64,000 bases of DNA. Source: Archangium gephyra (GTDB taxonomy: Bacteria; Myxococcota; Myxococcia; Myxococcales; Myxococcaceae). The translations under genes were made by a program, and so were the position numbers. Positions 53,301 to 61,337 of the stretch are shown piece by piece. The notes under the pieces are model-generated. The model was given only the letters and a program-made list of their open reading frames with translations, was not told the origin of the DNA and did no database searches. Every line of letters starts with the position of its first letter. The first letter of the stretch is position 1. The stretch spans positions 4,844,501-4,908,500 of the forward strand of contig NZ_CP011509.1 of assembly GCF_001027285.1 (NCBI RefSeq). The letters are read 5' to 3'.

Positions 53301-56300
53301 CCGGCCACGGGCACGGGCGAGAGGGAGGAGGTACCGCCCAGGGGAGCCGTCACCGTGGGCGCGGGAGGCACCACGGCGACGGTGAAGCCGCAGCGGGCCG
53401 TGTTGCCCGCGTCATCCGTGGCCGTCACGGTGACGGCCGTGCTCCCGAGCGCGAAGAGCGAGCCCGAGTCCACCGAGTAGGTGATGCGGGGCGAGGCCGT
53501 CTGGTCATCCGTGGCCGTGGCGGGCGGATAGGTGACGAGGGCCCCGGACGCGCTCGTGGCCAGCACGCTCTGGTCGGCGGGACACGTCACCGTGGGCGGC
53601 ACGCTGTCCACGCTGTTGTCGAGCATCCACAGCTCCGCGCCGTAGAGTGGCGTGGTGGCGGCGAAGAACGTCTTTTCCCCGACCGGGAACAGGGAAGAGG
53701 GGTACCCATTGCCCACGCCCGGAAAGAAGTCATGGACGAGGACGGTGCCCGCCGCCGTGCCGTCGCTCTTCCACAGCTCCATGCCACTCGTGCCGTTCGT
53801 GGCGGTGAAGTAGAGCGTGCCGTTGACGTTCGTCAGGTAGATGGGGGTCGCGTTACCCGAGCCCGGGTTGAGGTCCTTGACGAGGACGGTGCCCGCCGCC
53901 GTGCCGTCGCTCTTCCACAACTCCGTGCCACTCGTGCTGTCCGTGGCGGCGAAGTAGAGCGTGCCGTTGACGTTCGTCAGGCTCGCCGGGTACGAGCTGC
54001 CCGAGCCCGGGTTGAGGTCCTTGACGAGGACGGTGCCCGCCGCCGTGCCGTCGCTCTTCCACAACTCCACGCCATTCACGCCGTCCGTGGCGGTGAAGTA
54101 GAGCGTGCCGTTGATGTTCGTCAGGTAGGCCGGGCTGCCGTTGCCCGAGCCCGGGTTGAGGTCCTTGAAGAGGACGGTGCCCGCCGCCGTGCCATCGCTC
54201 TTCCACAACTCCCAGCCATTCACGCCGTCCGTGGCGGTGAAGAAGAGCGTGCCGTTGACGTTCGTCAGGTAGGCCGGGCTCGAGCCATTCGTGCCCGGGA
54301 AGATGTCCTTGACGAGCACGGTGCCCGCCGCCGTGCCATCGCTCTTCCACAACTCCACGCCATTGGTGCCGTTGGTGGCGGTGAAGTAGAGCGTGCCGTT
54401 GACGTTCGTGAGGTACTGCGGGTCGGAGGTGAACGTGCCCGGGTTGATGTCCTTGACGAGCACGGTGCCCGCGGCCGTCCCATCGCTCTTCCACAATTCC
54501 CGGTGGTTCGTGCCGTTCATGGCGGTGAAGAAGAGCGTGCCGTTGACGTTCATCAGGGAGCGCGGGCTGGAGGTGAGGCCCGGGCCCGGGTAGATGTCCT
54601 TGACGAGCACGGTCCCCGCGGTCGTGCCATCGCTCTTCCACAACTCCGTGCCAATCGTGCCGTCCGTTGCGGAGAGGAAGAGCGTGCCGTTGACGTTCGT
54701 CAGGGAGTACGGAAACGAATTGCCCGCGCCCGGGTTGAAGTCCTTGACGAGCACGGTGCCCGCCTCCGTGCCGTCGCTCTTCCACAACTCCTCCCCCCTC
54801 ACGCCGTCATTGGCGTTGAAGTAGAGCGTGCCGTTGAGGTTCGCCAGGTTCAGCGGATTCGAGCCGCTCGTGCTCGGGTTGATGTCCCTGGGGGTCACGG
54901 TGCCCGCGGTCGTGCCGTCGCTCTTCCACAACTCGATGCCATTCACGCCGTCACTGGCGCTGAAGTAGGGCGTGCCGTCGACGTCCGTCAGGTACAGCGG
55001 TCCGTAGCTGCTCGAGCCCGAACGGAGAGCCTTGACCAGGACGGTGCCCGCCGCCGTGCCGTCGCTCTTCCACAACCCCCACGCGGTGGGGTTGTTGGCG
55101 GCGAAGTAGAGCGTGCCGTTGATGTTCCTCAGCTCCTCCGGGAACCCCCAGCTGGAGCCCGGGTAGAGGTCCTTGACGAGCACGGTGCCCGCCGCCGTGC
55201 CATCGCTCTTCCACAACTCCCCGCCATTCACGCTGTCCGTGGCGCGGAAGTAGAGCGTGCCGTTGACGTTCGTCAGGAGTTCCGGGGTCGAGTCGCTCGA
55301 GCCCGAGGCGATGTCCTTGAAGAGGACGGTGCCCGCCGCCGTGCCATCGCTCTTCCACAGCTCCACGCCATTCACGCCATCCGTGGCGCGGAAGTAGAGC
55401 GTGCCGTTGACGTTCGTCAGGGCCGCCGGGGTCGAGCCGCTCGAGCCCGAGAAGATGTCCTTGACGAGCACGGTGCCCGCCGCCGTGCCATTGCTCTTCC
55501 ACAACTCCACGCCATTCACGCCGTCCGTGGCGGTGAAGAAGAGCGTGCCGTTGACGTTCGTCAGGCCGCTCGGGTTGGAGGCGGTGGCCCAGCTCGTATG
55601 GATGTCCTTGACGAGGACGGTGCCCGCCGCCGTGCCATTGCTCTTCCACAACTCCTTGCCACTCGTGGCGCTATCGGCGCTGAAGTAGAGCGTGCCGTTG
55701 ACGTTCGTCAGGTACTCCGGGGACGAGCCGCTGAAGCCCGTGTAGATGTCCTTGACGAGCACGGTGCCCGCCGCCGTGCCATCGCTCTTCCACAACTCGT
55801 TGCCATTCACGCCGTCCGTGGCGCTGAAGAAGACCGTGCCGTTGACGTTCGTCAGGTTTCCCAGGCTCGTGCTGCCCGAGCCCGGGGTGATGTCCTTGAC
55901 GAGCACGGTGCCCGCCGTCGTGCCATCGCTCTTCCACAGCTCCACGCCATTCACGCCGTCCGTCGCGCGGAAGTAGAGCGTGCCATTGATGTTCGTCAGG
56001 GCCCCCGGGGTCGAGCTGCCCGGGCCCGGGGAGATGTCCTTGACGAGCACGGTGCCCGCCGCCGTGCCGTCGCTCTTCCACAACTCGATGCCGTTCAAGC
56101 CGTCACTGGCGCTGAAGTAGACCGTGCCGTTGACGTTCGCCAACTCCCGAGGATCCGCCGAGGCGCCGATCACGTTGATGTCCTTCACGAGCCGGACGGC
56201 CTCTCCCGTCAACCCGGAGCGGGACGGCCTGGCCGCCAGGGACTCGGAAGGCACGGCTCCGGCGGCGGACACCGGCTCGCGTTGCGAGCAACCCACCACC

Positions 56301-56335
56301 GCCAGGAACAACACCCCATAATGCAACCACCGCAT
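50366..56335 (-). CDS. Giant ELWxxDGT/Ig/PKD surface protein with MYXO-CTERM tag
   Basis: A 1,989-residue surface protein. A lipobox (VVGC, Cys 16) starts it. About 45-920 holds 17 full ELWKSDGTxAGT repeats of 48 residues and a degenerate last one. Then come an HYR domain (VPPTVTCPADQSV), six to eight bacterial Ig-like repeats (APVLTRPA..., GLPGATARVLEGS), two cadherin-like domains (LTFTVRTPPAHGSLEGTP) and two PKD domains (FTWDFGDGTTSSEATPRHAF). The last 40 residues are DATGCGCRASGG, a hydrophobic helix and ARSRRPSA, which fits the MYXO-CTERM sorting signal processed by myxosortase. ATG 56335. A role in adhesion or cell contact is inferred. Confidence 0.9.
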   Translation of the reverse strand: MRWLHYGVLFLAVVGCSQREPVSAAGAVPSESLAARPSRSGLTGEAVRLVKDINVIGASADPRELANVNGTVYFSASDGLNGIELWKSDGTAAGTVLVKDISPGPGSSTPGALTNINGTLYFRATDGVNGVELWKSDGTTAGTVLVKDITPGSGSTSLGNLTNVNGTVFFSATDGVNGNELWKSDGTAAGTVLVKDIYTGFSGSSPEYLTNVNGTLYFSADSATSGKELWKSNGTAAGTVLVKDIHTSWATASNPSGLTNVNGTLFFTATDGVNGVELWKSNGTAAGTVLVKDIFSGSSGSTPAALTNVNGTLYFRATDGVNGVELWKSDGTAAGTVLFKDIASGSSDSTPELLTNVNGTLYFRATDSVNGGELWKSDGTAAGTVLVKDLYPGSSWGFPEELRNINGTLYFAANNPTAWGLWKSDGTAAGTVLVKALRSGSSSYGPLYLTDVDGTPYFSASDGVNGIELWKSDGTTAGTVTPRDINPSTSGSNPLNLANLNGTLYFNANDGVRGEELWKSDGTEAGTVLVKDFNPGAGNSFPYSLTNVNGTLFLSATDGTIGTELWKSDGTTAGTVLVKDIYPGPGLTSSPRSLMNVNGTLFFTAMNGTNHRELWKSDGTAAGTVLVKDINPGTFTSDPQYLTNVNGTLYFTATNGTNGVELWKSDGTAAGTVLVKDIFPGTNGSSPAYLTNVNGTLFFTATDGVNGWELWKSDGTAAGTVLFKDLNPGSGNGSPAYLTNINGTLYFTATDGVNGVELWKSDGTAAGTVLVKDLNPGSGSSYPASLTNVNGTLYFAATDSTSGTELWKSDGTAAGTVLVKDLNPGSGNATPIYLTNVNGTLYFTATNGTSGMELWKSDGTAAGTVLVHDFFPGVGNGYPSSLFPVGEKTFFAATTPLYGAELWMLDNSVDSVPPTVTCPADQSVLATSASGALVTYPPATATDDQTASPRITYSVDSGSLFALGSTAVTVTATDDAGNTARCGFTVAVVPPAPTVTAPLGGTSSLSPVPVAGTALQGATVSALEGTTVLGTFTADASGAFGGSLALESRVYTLRFTQTLGGATSAPTAASTVSVRPPPPSLTAPSDGLSTTAPGVSVSGSGVPGATLTVREGEAVLATLTADGAGTFAGTVSLGYGVHVLRFTQSTSGGTSEEASARTVTVQPAAPVLTRPARDTSLVGPTVLVEGTGLPGATARVLEGSTSVGTFVVAGDGTFAGSVTLAYGSHTLTAMQAAGGQMSTASASVSFEVRPAAPDVVSPADGATSDGPKVAVTGSGVPGARVEVREAGTVLATLTADASGGFAGEVELAPGTHGLTFVQQMGGATSEVQGPRRVSVRPPAPVLTAPASKARVPGPEVMLEGRALAGARVSAEESGLLLGSTSADPEGVFRLRVSLARGPHSLSLQQEAGGLTSPARSVELTVIPAPPVLSQPLDGATVGSRVEVKGLGLPLAHVTLREGTEVLATIDADADGAFGTDVSLAYGPHTLTAVQRVEGEESDASAPVHLNVVFNRAPIADAQELPVAEDGRLVVELTASDADDDRLTFTVRTPPAHGSLEGTPPALTYVPEPDFHGADRFTFAVSDGELEATATVLLTVTPVNDAPAASALAATTGEGQPVSLTLSGGDVDGDGLSYEVVTGPAHGSLKGTPPEVTYTPVPGFVGTDAFSFRVSDGERQSLPATVSVRVVATTLTVSVSDLQPLEGSAVTFSAALADASAAPVFTWDFGDGTTSSEATPRHAFRDDGVYTVRVQATDADGTRHASVIVTARNAAPVVEALSLPDSSSEAQEVMLSATAVDPAGSADTLEYLWSFGDGSSQASGPSVRHAFRDDGPFTVVLTVRDEDGGETRAQSTLTVSNVPPSATAPERQSIKAGESLSLQLSASDVAGAEDPLTWKKLSGPGAVTPEGTFTWAPAAADVGEASVRLEVSDDEGGRSEVTLIVEVLRPNAVDATGCGCRASGGSSGLFALLLGLGVLARSRRPSARAGLGAP
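53600..56230 (-). repeat. 144-bp tandem repeat array (ELWxxDGT)
   Basis: About 18 head-to-tail units of 144 bp within the giant surface gene. They are nearly identical at the nucleotide level in the block encoding LWKSDGTAAGTVLVKD. Such arrays expand and contract by recombination and are prone to misassembly. Confidence 0.85.
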
Positions 56336-56575
56336 CTGTCCCCCCTCGGGAAACGTCGCGTGGAGATTTCACGACGCGTGAGGTTTCCGCTCGAGTTGTC
56401 GCGAGGGGGTACCACGGCCATTGTCGCGGCCGCAACCCGTGCCTTCCGGGGCGCGGCCCAGGCGCTCCAGGCCCCCATCCACCGATTCGACACACGTGAT
56501 GTGCGACTGTAGCGTCACCCACTTCACCGGCCGTTGGAATCGGGTGGCCGGTTTCCCTCTTGGCTGGAGTTTCTG

Positions 56576-57817
56576 TTGAGCCCGTACCTTCGGTTCCGCC
56601 GTGCTGCCTCGAGCCTTGTCCTGTTGTCCGCTCTCTGCTGGGCCATCCCCGCGGCCGCGGTGGCTGACACCGCGATCACCTTTGGAACCCGGACCGCCCT
56701 GCGCTCCGAGGTACTGGGAGAGGAGAGGCCGCTGTGGGTCTCCCTGCCCGAGCGCTATGCGGATTCTCCCAGCACGCGCTACCCCGTGCTCTACGTGCTG
56801 GATGGTGAGTCGCACTTCCTCCACGTCGCCACCCTGGTGCAGTTCCTCGCGAGGCACGGGAACCTCCCTGAAATGATTGTCGTCGGCGTACCCAACACGG
56901 ACGACCGCGTTCGTGACTTCACGCCGCCACCGTTGAAGACGGAGCGCATCGGCGACGGCCGGCTCCTGTCCGAAGCCTCGCCCACTGCGGGGGGCGCGGA
57001 CCGGTTCCTGCGCTTCCTCACCGAGGAGCTCGTTCCGGACATGGACGCGCGCTACCGCACGCAGCCCTACCGCGTCCTGGTGGGCCACTCCCTCGGCGGC
57101 CTCTTCGCGGTGCATGCCCTCGTCCACAAACCCGAGAGCTTCCACGCGTACCTCGCCATCGAGCCGTCGCTGCACTGGAATAGCGGTGAGCTCGCCCGCC
57201 GCGCACCCGAAGTCTTCTCGCACCTCTCCGCTCCGGCTCGCGGGCTGTATGTGATTGAGAGTGTCTACGAGGCCGGGATCTCCGGCCAGTACGTCCGCGC
57301 GTTCGCCAAGGCGCTGCGCCAGCGCAAGCTCCCGGCGCTCACGTGGCGCTACGACGAAGTGGGTGGCGAAGACCACAGCAGCATCCCGCACCGCGGGACG
57401 TATGACGGCCTCAGGTTCTTCTTCAGCGGCTGGAAGCCGGCCGAGAAGCTCCGGGCCACCGGCGACCTCGCGCAGCTGGAGGCGCACTACGCGGGGCTGA
57501 CCAGGCGCGTGGGCTACCCGGTGCAACTCCCGGAACAGCTGCTCAACCGGTTGGGCTACAGACTCCTGCAGGAGAAGCGCATCTCCGAGGCGCTCGTCGC
57601 CTTCGAGCGCAACGTCGCGCTCTACTCCGACTCCGCCAACGCGTACGACAGCCTGGGTGAGGGGCTGGAGGCGGCGGGCCGGCTCCAGGAGTCGCTCGCG
57701 AGCTACGAGCGTGCCCTCGCGCTCGCCCGTGAGCACGAGAATCCCGATGTGCCCTTGTTCCAGAAGGGGGTGGACCGGCTGCGCGCGCGGCTCGCCGCGC
57801 AGCCGCCTGCCCGCTGA
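56576..57817 (+). CDS. Secreted IroE/esterase D-like hydrolase with TPR
   Basis: A 413-residue exported esterase of the IroE/Fes/esterase D group: VSLPERYADSPSTRYPVLYV, the nucleophile elbow GHSLGG near residue 172, and the His in GGEDHSSIPHRG. The C-terminal 90 residues form TPR helices (LGYRLLQEKRISEALVAFER). The start is TTG 56576, because GGAG lies six bases upstream and the signal peptide (SSLVLLSALCWAIPAAAVA) follows; no ATG or GTG fits. It may cleave siderophore-like or peptide esters. Confidence 0.85.
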   Translation: MSPYLRFRRAASSLVLLSALCWAIPAAAVADTAITFGTRTALRSEVLGEERPLWVSLPERYADSPSTRYPVLYVLDGESHFLHVATLVQFLARHGNLPEMIVVGVPNTDDRVRDFTPPPLKTERIGDGRLLSEASPTAGGADRFLRFLTEELVPDMDARYRTQPYRVLVGHSLGGLFAVHALVHKPESFHAYLAIEPSLHWNSGELARRAPEVFSHLSAPARGLYVIESVYEAGISGQYVRAFAKALRQRKLPALTWRYDEVGGEDHSSIPHRGTYDGLRFFFSGWKPAEKLRATGDLAQLEAHYAGLTRRVGYPVQLPEQLLNRLGYRLLQEKRISEALVAFERNVALYSDSANAYDSLGEGLEAAGRLQESLASYERALALAREHENPDVPLFQKGVDRLRARLAAQPPAR

Positions 57818-57822
57818 GGACC

Positions 57823-58347
57823 TCAGATGGTGTCGAGATCGATGTCGCAGCCGATCTTCTCGCCGAGCGTCGCCAACTCCTCACGCATCTTGCGGACGCT
57901 CGTGCCTGACGGAAGGGTGATGACGCCCTCGAGGACGAAGAGCGGCGTCCCCGCGAAGGGGGCCGACTCGATCCGCGTCTCCAACTCCTCGACATTGACG
58001 GAGTGCTGGCGGAGGAGGGCGGTCACGCGGGCGGCGATGCCAGGCTGATCGTTGCTGTAGACCTTGAGCCGGTAGGGAATGCCGCCGGGGACACGGGCGG
58101 TGGCGGCGTCCGCCTCATACATCTCGAGGCGGAGCCCCATCTTGGTGCCGTCGCTCTCGAGCTTGCGCCGGAGCGAGGCGAGCGACTCGGGGGAGCCCTC
58201 GATGAGGGCCAGCAGGGCGAAGTGGCCGCGCAGATTGACCATGCGGCTGTCGGCGAGGCTGGCGCCGACGTCATACACGTGCTGGGTGAGATCGGCGACG
58301 AGTCCAGGGCGATCGGGACCGACCGCGGTGACGATGAGCTGAGGCAT
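57823..58347 (-). CDS. Two-ACT-domain protein (GcvR-like)
   Basis: A 174-residue protein of two ACT domains. The first is at about 1-75 (LIVTAVGPDRPGLVADLTQH), the second at about 92-170 (YRLKVYSNDQPGIAARVTALL), the layout of the glycine cleavage repressor GcvR and related amino-acid sensors. No DNA-binding motif is present. ATG 58347 is the natural start (MPQLIVTAVG). It converges on the esterase gene, ending five bases after that gene's stop. An amino-acid-sensing role is inferred. Confidence 0.85.
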   Translation of the reverse strand: MPQLIVTAVGPDRPGLVADLTQHVYDVGASLADSRMVNLRGHFALLALIEGSPESLASLRRKLESDGTKMGLRLEMYEADAATARVPGGIPYRLKVYSNDQPGIAARVTALLRQHSVNVEELETRIESAPFAGTPLFVLEGVITLPSGTSVRKMREELATLGEKIGCDIDLDTI

Positions 58348-58494
58348 GGGCGGGACCCTAACAACCCGGCTCGGGGGCGCGAACGCGCATTCCACGCGGA
58401 GTGGGCTCGACGACAGTTGGCCTGGGCTATCTCACGGGTTCGCGTGTGGCTTATACTCCCACGGCCCCTCTTCGTGCCTGGACGCCACCTCATC

Positions 58495-59820
58495 ATGGGA
58501 ATCACGTGTCTCATCCTGGCGTTCGTGGTCGTTGGCACTCTCTCGAACATCAACGGTCTCTTCACGACCCGGGAAGAGCACAGAAGACGAGAAGAGGAGC
58601 GGCGGCGGCGCCGTTCCCCCCGCTCGGCTGGTTTCTACGTCGTCATGCTGCTGCTCATGTGCGCCGGATGGGCCATGCGCAAGTACGTGGAGTACGCGGG
58701 CATCTATGACTCCGTCTCCACCCCTCCAGCGTCCAAGCCCCAGCGGGCGGCGAGCGCGTCGAGCGTTCCCGCGCCGTCAGGGCCACCGCGGCAAGGCCGT
58801 CCCGCCCACCTGCGGGGGAAGATGCCGGATGGGTGCGAGCTCCTGCCGCTCCAAGAAGCCGCGACCCTCCTGGGACGCCCACTGGTGTACGAGTCGTTCA
58901 CTCTGCTCCACAACCGCGACACCGAGGTGCACTGTGTCTATGCCGAGCGCCTCACCCGCTACCCCGTCAAGCCGCGCTACGAGGTGAAGCTCTGGGTGGT
59001 GCCGTCCCGCTCGCGCGACGAAGACTTCACCGGCATGGGAGCGCTCATCCCCGGAGCTCCGGGGCAGATGCGCTCGGCGTCGATGAATGGCGCGGGCGTG
59101 GACAAGGGCATGCGGGTGGCGGCCCTCAGTCCTCATCGGCTGAAACTCATCTCCATGGTGGCGCTCCGGGACGTCAAGGGTGACAGGGCGAAGCGGGAGG
59201 CGGAGGAACTGGCCGTGGCGCGCCAGATCGTCACCCTCCTGTTGGAGCGCGCCGCGGGGCTCTCCCCGGAGGAGATCAACCGCCTCGCCGCGGATCGGAA
59301 TCAACCGCGCACGGGGATTCTGTCGATGCTCACCAGCGGGTACCGGGACGTCGTCACCGAGGGCTTCCTGCCCCCGGAGCGGGGGTGGCACGCTATCTAC
59401 GAGCCCATCTACACGCTGCGCGCGCGCTTCGGCACGCGGGTGAAGGTCGTCGCGTTCGACGAGAAGAAGGGCCTCGGGGGCGCCGATCCCGAGGAGCTGG
59501 CCCAGGCCGTGGAGCGCACCTTCGAGGTGGGCCGTGGCGACACCAGCCCCCGGCGCGACGGCGCGCTGGTCGTCGTCGACCTGGCCACCCACCGCGCCTG
59601 GTTCTTCTTCGGCCCGGGTGCGCCGCCCCTCACCCTGGGCAAGGGCCGCCCCTTTCCGAGCGAGTGGAATGGGCGGGACCTCAAGGGCCGGGGGCAAGGC
59701 ATCGCCACGCGTCTGCGGGCGCTCGCGGCGGCCTATACGCGGGCCTACGAGAAGCAGGGCATCACCGGACCCCCGGCGGAACCGCGGGCGCTCTCTGCCT
59801 CCGGCGTACCCGGCCCGTAA
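58495..59820 (+). CDS. Membrane protein of unknown function
   Basis: A 441-residue protein with two N-terminal membrane helices (ITCLILAFVVVGTLSNING and SAGFYVVMLLLMCAGWAM) separated by a strongly basic stretch (EEHRRREEERRRRRS). A Ser/Pro linker leads to a large soluble domain from about 100 (LRGKMPDGCELLPLQEAATL) with no recognisable motif. ATG 58495. It stands alone on this strand. The function is unknown. Confidence 0.7.
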   Translation: MGITCLILAFVVVGTLSNINGLFTTREEHRRREEERRRRRSPRSAGFYVVMLLLMCAGWAMRKYVEYAGIYDSVSTPPASKPQRAASASSVPAPSGPPRQGRPAHLRGKMPDGCELLPLQEAATLLGRPLVYESFTLLHNRDTEVHCVYAERLTRYPVKPRYEVKLWVVPSRSRDEDFTGMGALIPGAPGQMRSASMNGAGVDKGMRVAALSPHRLKLISMVALRDVKGDRAKREAEELAVARQIVTLLLERAAGLSPEEINRLAADRNQPRTGILSMLTSGYRDVVTEGFLPPERGWHAIYEPIYTLRARFGTRVKVVAFDEKKGLGGADPEELAQAVERTFEVGRGDTSPRRDGALVVVDLATHRAWFFFGPGAPPLTLGKGRPFPSEWNGRDLKGRGQGIATRLRALAAAYTRAYEKQGITGPPAEPRALSASGVPGP

Positions 59821-59906
59821 GCGAAATCCGGTCCGGTAGGCCTCGAGCGTGGACACCGCACCAGCTTCCATGGTGTCTCGGTGTTGGCGCGCTCAAGTGG
59901 AGAGCC

Positions 59907-61316
59907 TCAGCTGGCGTTGGCGTAGGTCTTCACCAGCTCCGTCAGATAGTCGCGACCCGTGTAGAGCGCTCGTACCTCCATGCGCTCGTTGAGACCATGC
60001 GCGCCGTTGGCGTCCGGATCAAGCCAGAGCCCCGGCACGCCATAGACAGGAATGCCGATCGCGTTGAGGAAGACGCTGTCCGAGGCGCCCGTCGACATGG
60101 AGGGAATCACCGGCACGCCGGGGTAGTATTTGGCCGCCAGCTTCTCCATCGGGCCGATCACCTTCGGATCGAGCGGCGGCGACTTCGCCAGCGGCCGGAT
60201 CGGCGCCACCAGCGTGACCTTCACCTTGGGATTACCGATGGCCTGTTCGAGCGCCGCCTGCGTCGCTTCGACCGTGTTGCCGGGGAAGATCCGGCAATTG
60301 ATGTTCGCTCCAGCATGCTGCGGAAGCGCATTGTTGGCGTGCCCGCCCTCCAGCAGCGTGGCCACGCACGTCGTACGCAGCAAGGAATGAAAGGTGCGAT
60401 CGCGATTCAACACCGCTTCGGCCGCCGTGTCGTTCGGATTGGCGGCGATCGCCACCATCGCCTGGCCCATCTCGCCGCCCCGAGCCGCGCCCGCCTTGGC
60501 GAAGAAGGCTCGGGTCGTGTCGTTCAGCTGGATCGGGAATTCATGGTCGCGGATCTTCGCCAGCGCGTCGGCGAGCTCGTAGATGGCATTGTCGCGAACG
60601 GGCATGGAGCTGTGGCCGCCCGGGTTCATCGTCTCCAGCCGATAGTTCTGAACCGCCTTCTCACCGACCTGGATATTCTGGACGAGCAGCTTGCCCTTTC
60701 CGTCGGTACGGCCGCCGCCACCTTCGTTCAGCGCGAACTCGGCGGCGAGCAGGTCGGGGCGGTTCTGCGCCAGCCATTGTGCGCCGTTGAAGGCATCGGT
60801 GGTCTCCTCGCCGCAGGTGAGCGCGAGCTTCACCGTCCGCTTGGGCTTCGCGCCTTCCTGCTTCAGGCGGACCATCAGCTCAACCCAGATCGAGGCCATG
60901 GCCTTATCGTCCGTGGCGCCGCGCGCGTAGAAATAGCCATTCTCTTCGATGAGAGTGAATGGATCGCGCTGCCAATCCGAGCGCCTGGCGTCCACCACGT
61001 CGATGTGGGCCAGCAGCAGGATGGGCTTTGCCGTCTTGGAGGTGCCGGGCAGCACCGCCACCAGCCCGCCCTCCTTGGGATGATCAGGCACCGAGAAATA
61101 GGTGAGCTGGGAATCCGCATAACCGGCGGCCTTCAGGCGGGCGCCCATGCGCTCAGCGGCGAGGGTACAACTGCCGGAAGAGAGCGTGGTGTTGGTCTCC
61201 ACCAGCTCCTTGTAGAGTTCGCGAAACCTCAGTTGGTCCGGGCGCGGCTCCTGCGCCGCCACCGGCATTGCCCCAAGCAGGCCGATCACCCCAGCTGCCG
61301 CCACCCGATTCTTCAT
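59907..61316 (-). CDS. M20-family metallopeptidase
   Basis: A 469-residue exported peptidase (signal MKNRVAAAGVIGLLGAMPVAAQ) of the M20 family. Two-zinc-site residues are visible: ILLLAHIDVVDA, ARGATDDKA, LTCGEETTDA (catalytic Glu and zinc Glu), and GAHGLNERMEV near the end. A typical dimerisation lid sits at about 220-340. GGGAGG precedes ATG 61316. Its sequence style (more Ile, Lys and Asn; less extreme G+C) resembles alphaproteobacterial homologues and suggests transfer. It is 21 bp downstream of the DUF4340 gene, possibly transcribed with it. Confidence 0.88.
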   Translation of the reverse strand: MKNRVAAAGVIGLLGAMPVAAQEPRPDQLRFRELYKELVETNTTLSSGSCTLAAERMGARLKAAGYADSQLTYFSVPDHPKEGGLVAVLPGTSKTAKPILLLAHIDVVDARRSDWQRDPFTLIEENGYFYARGATDDKAMASIWVELMVRLKQEGAKPKRTVKLALTCGEETTDAFNGAQWLAQNRPDLLAAEFALNEGGGGRTDGKGKLLVQNIQVGEKAVQNYRLETMNPGGHSSMPVRDNAIYELADALAKIRDHEFPIQLNDTTRAFFAKAGAARGGEMGQAMVAIAANPNDTAAEAVLNRDRTFHSLLRTTCVATLLEGGHANNALPQHAGANINCRIFPGNTVEATQAALEQAIGNPKVKVTLVAPIRPLAKSPPLDPKVIGPMEKLAAKYYPGVPVIPSMSTGASDSVFLNAIGIPVYGVPGLWLDPDANGAHGLNERMEVRALYTGRDYLTELVKTYANAS

Positions 61317-61337
61317 CTGCCTACCTCCCGATATGGC

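Noticed and set aside
53600-56230. Regular repeats that might suggest a CRISPR or other array
   Set aside because: 144-bp units coding for ELWKSDGT repeats in a continuous frame; no spacers.
50864-56512. Very long plus-strand open frame opposite the giant surface gene
   Set aside because: It is Arg/His/Gly-rich, mirrors the repeats of the real gene and has no domain; a G+C-bias shadow.
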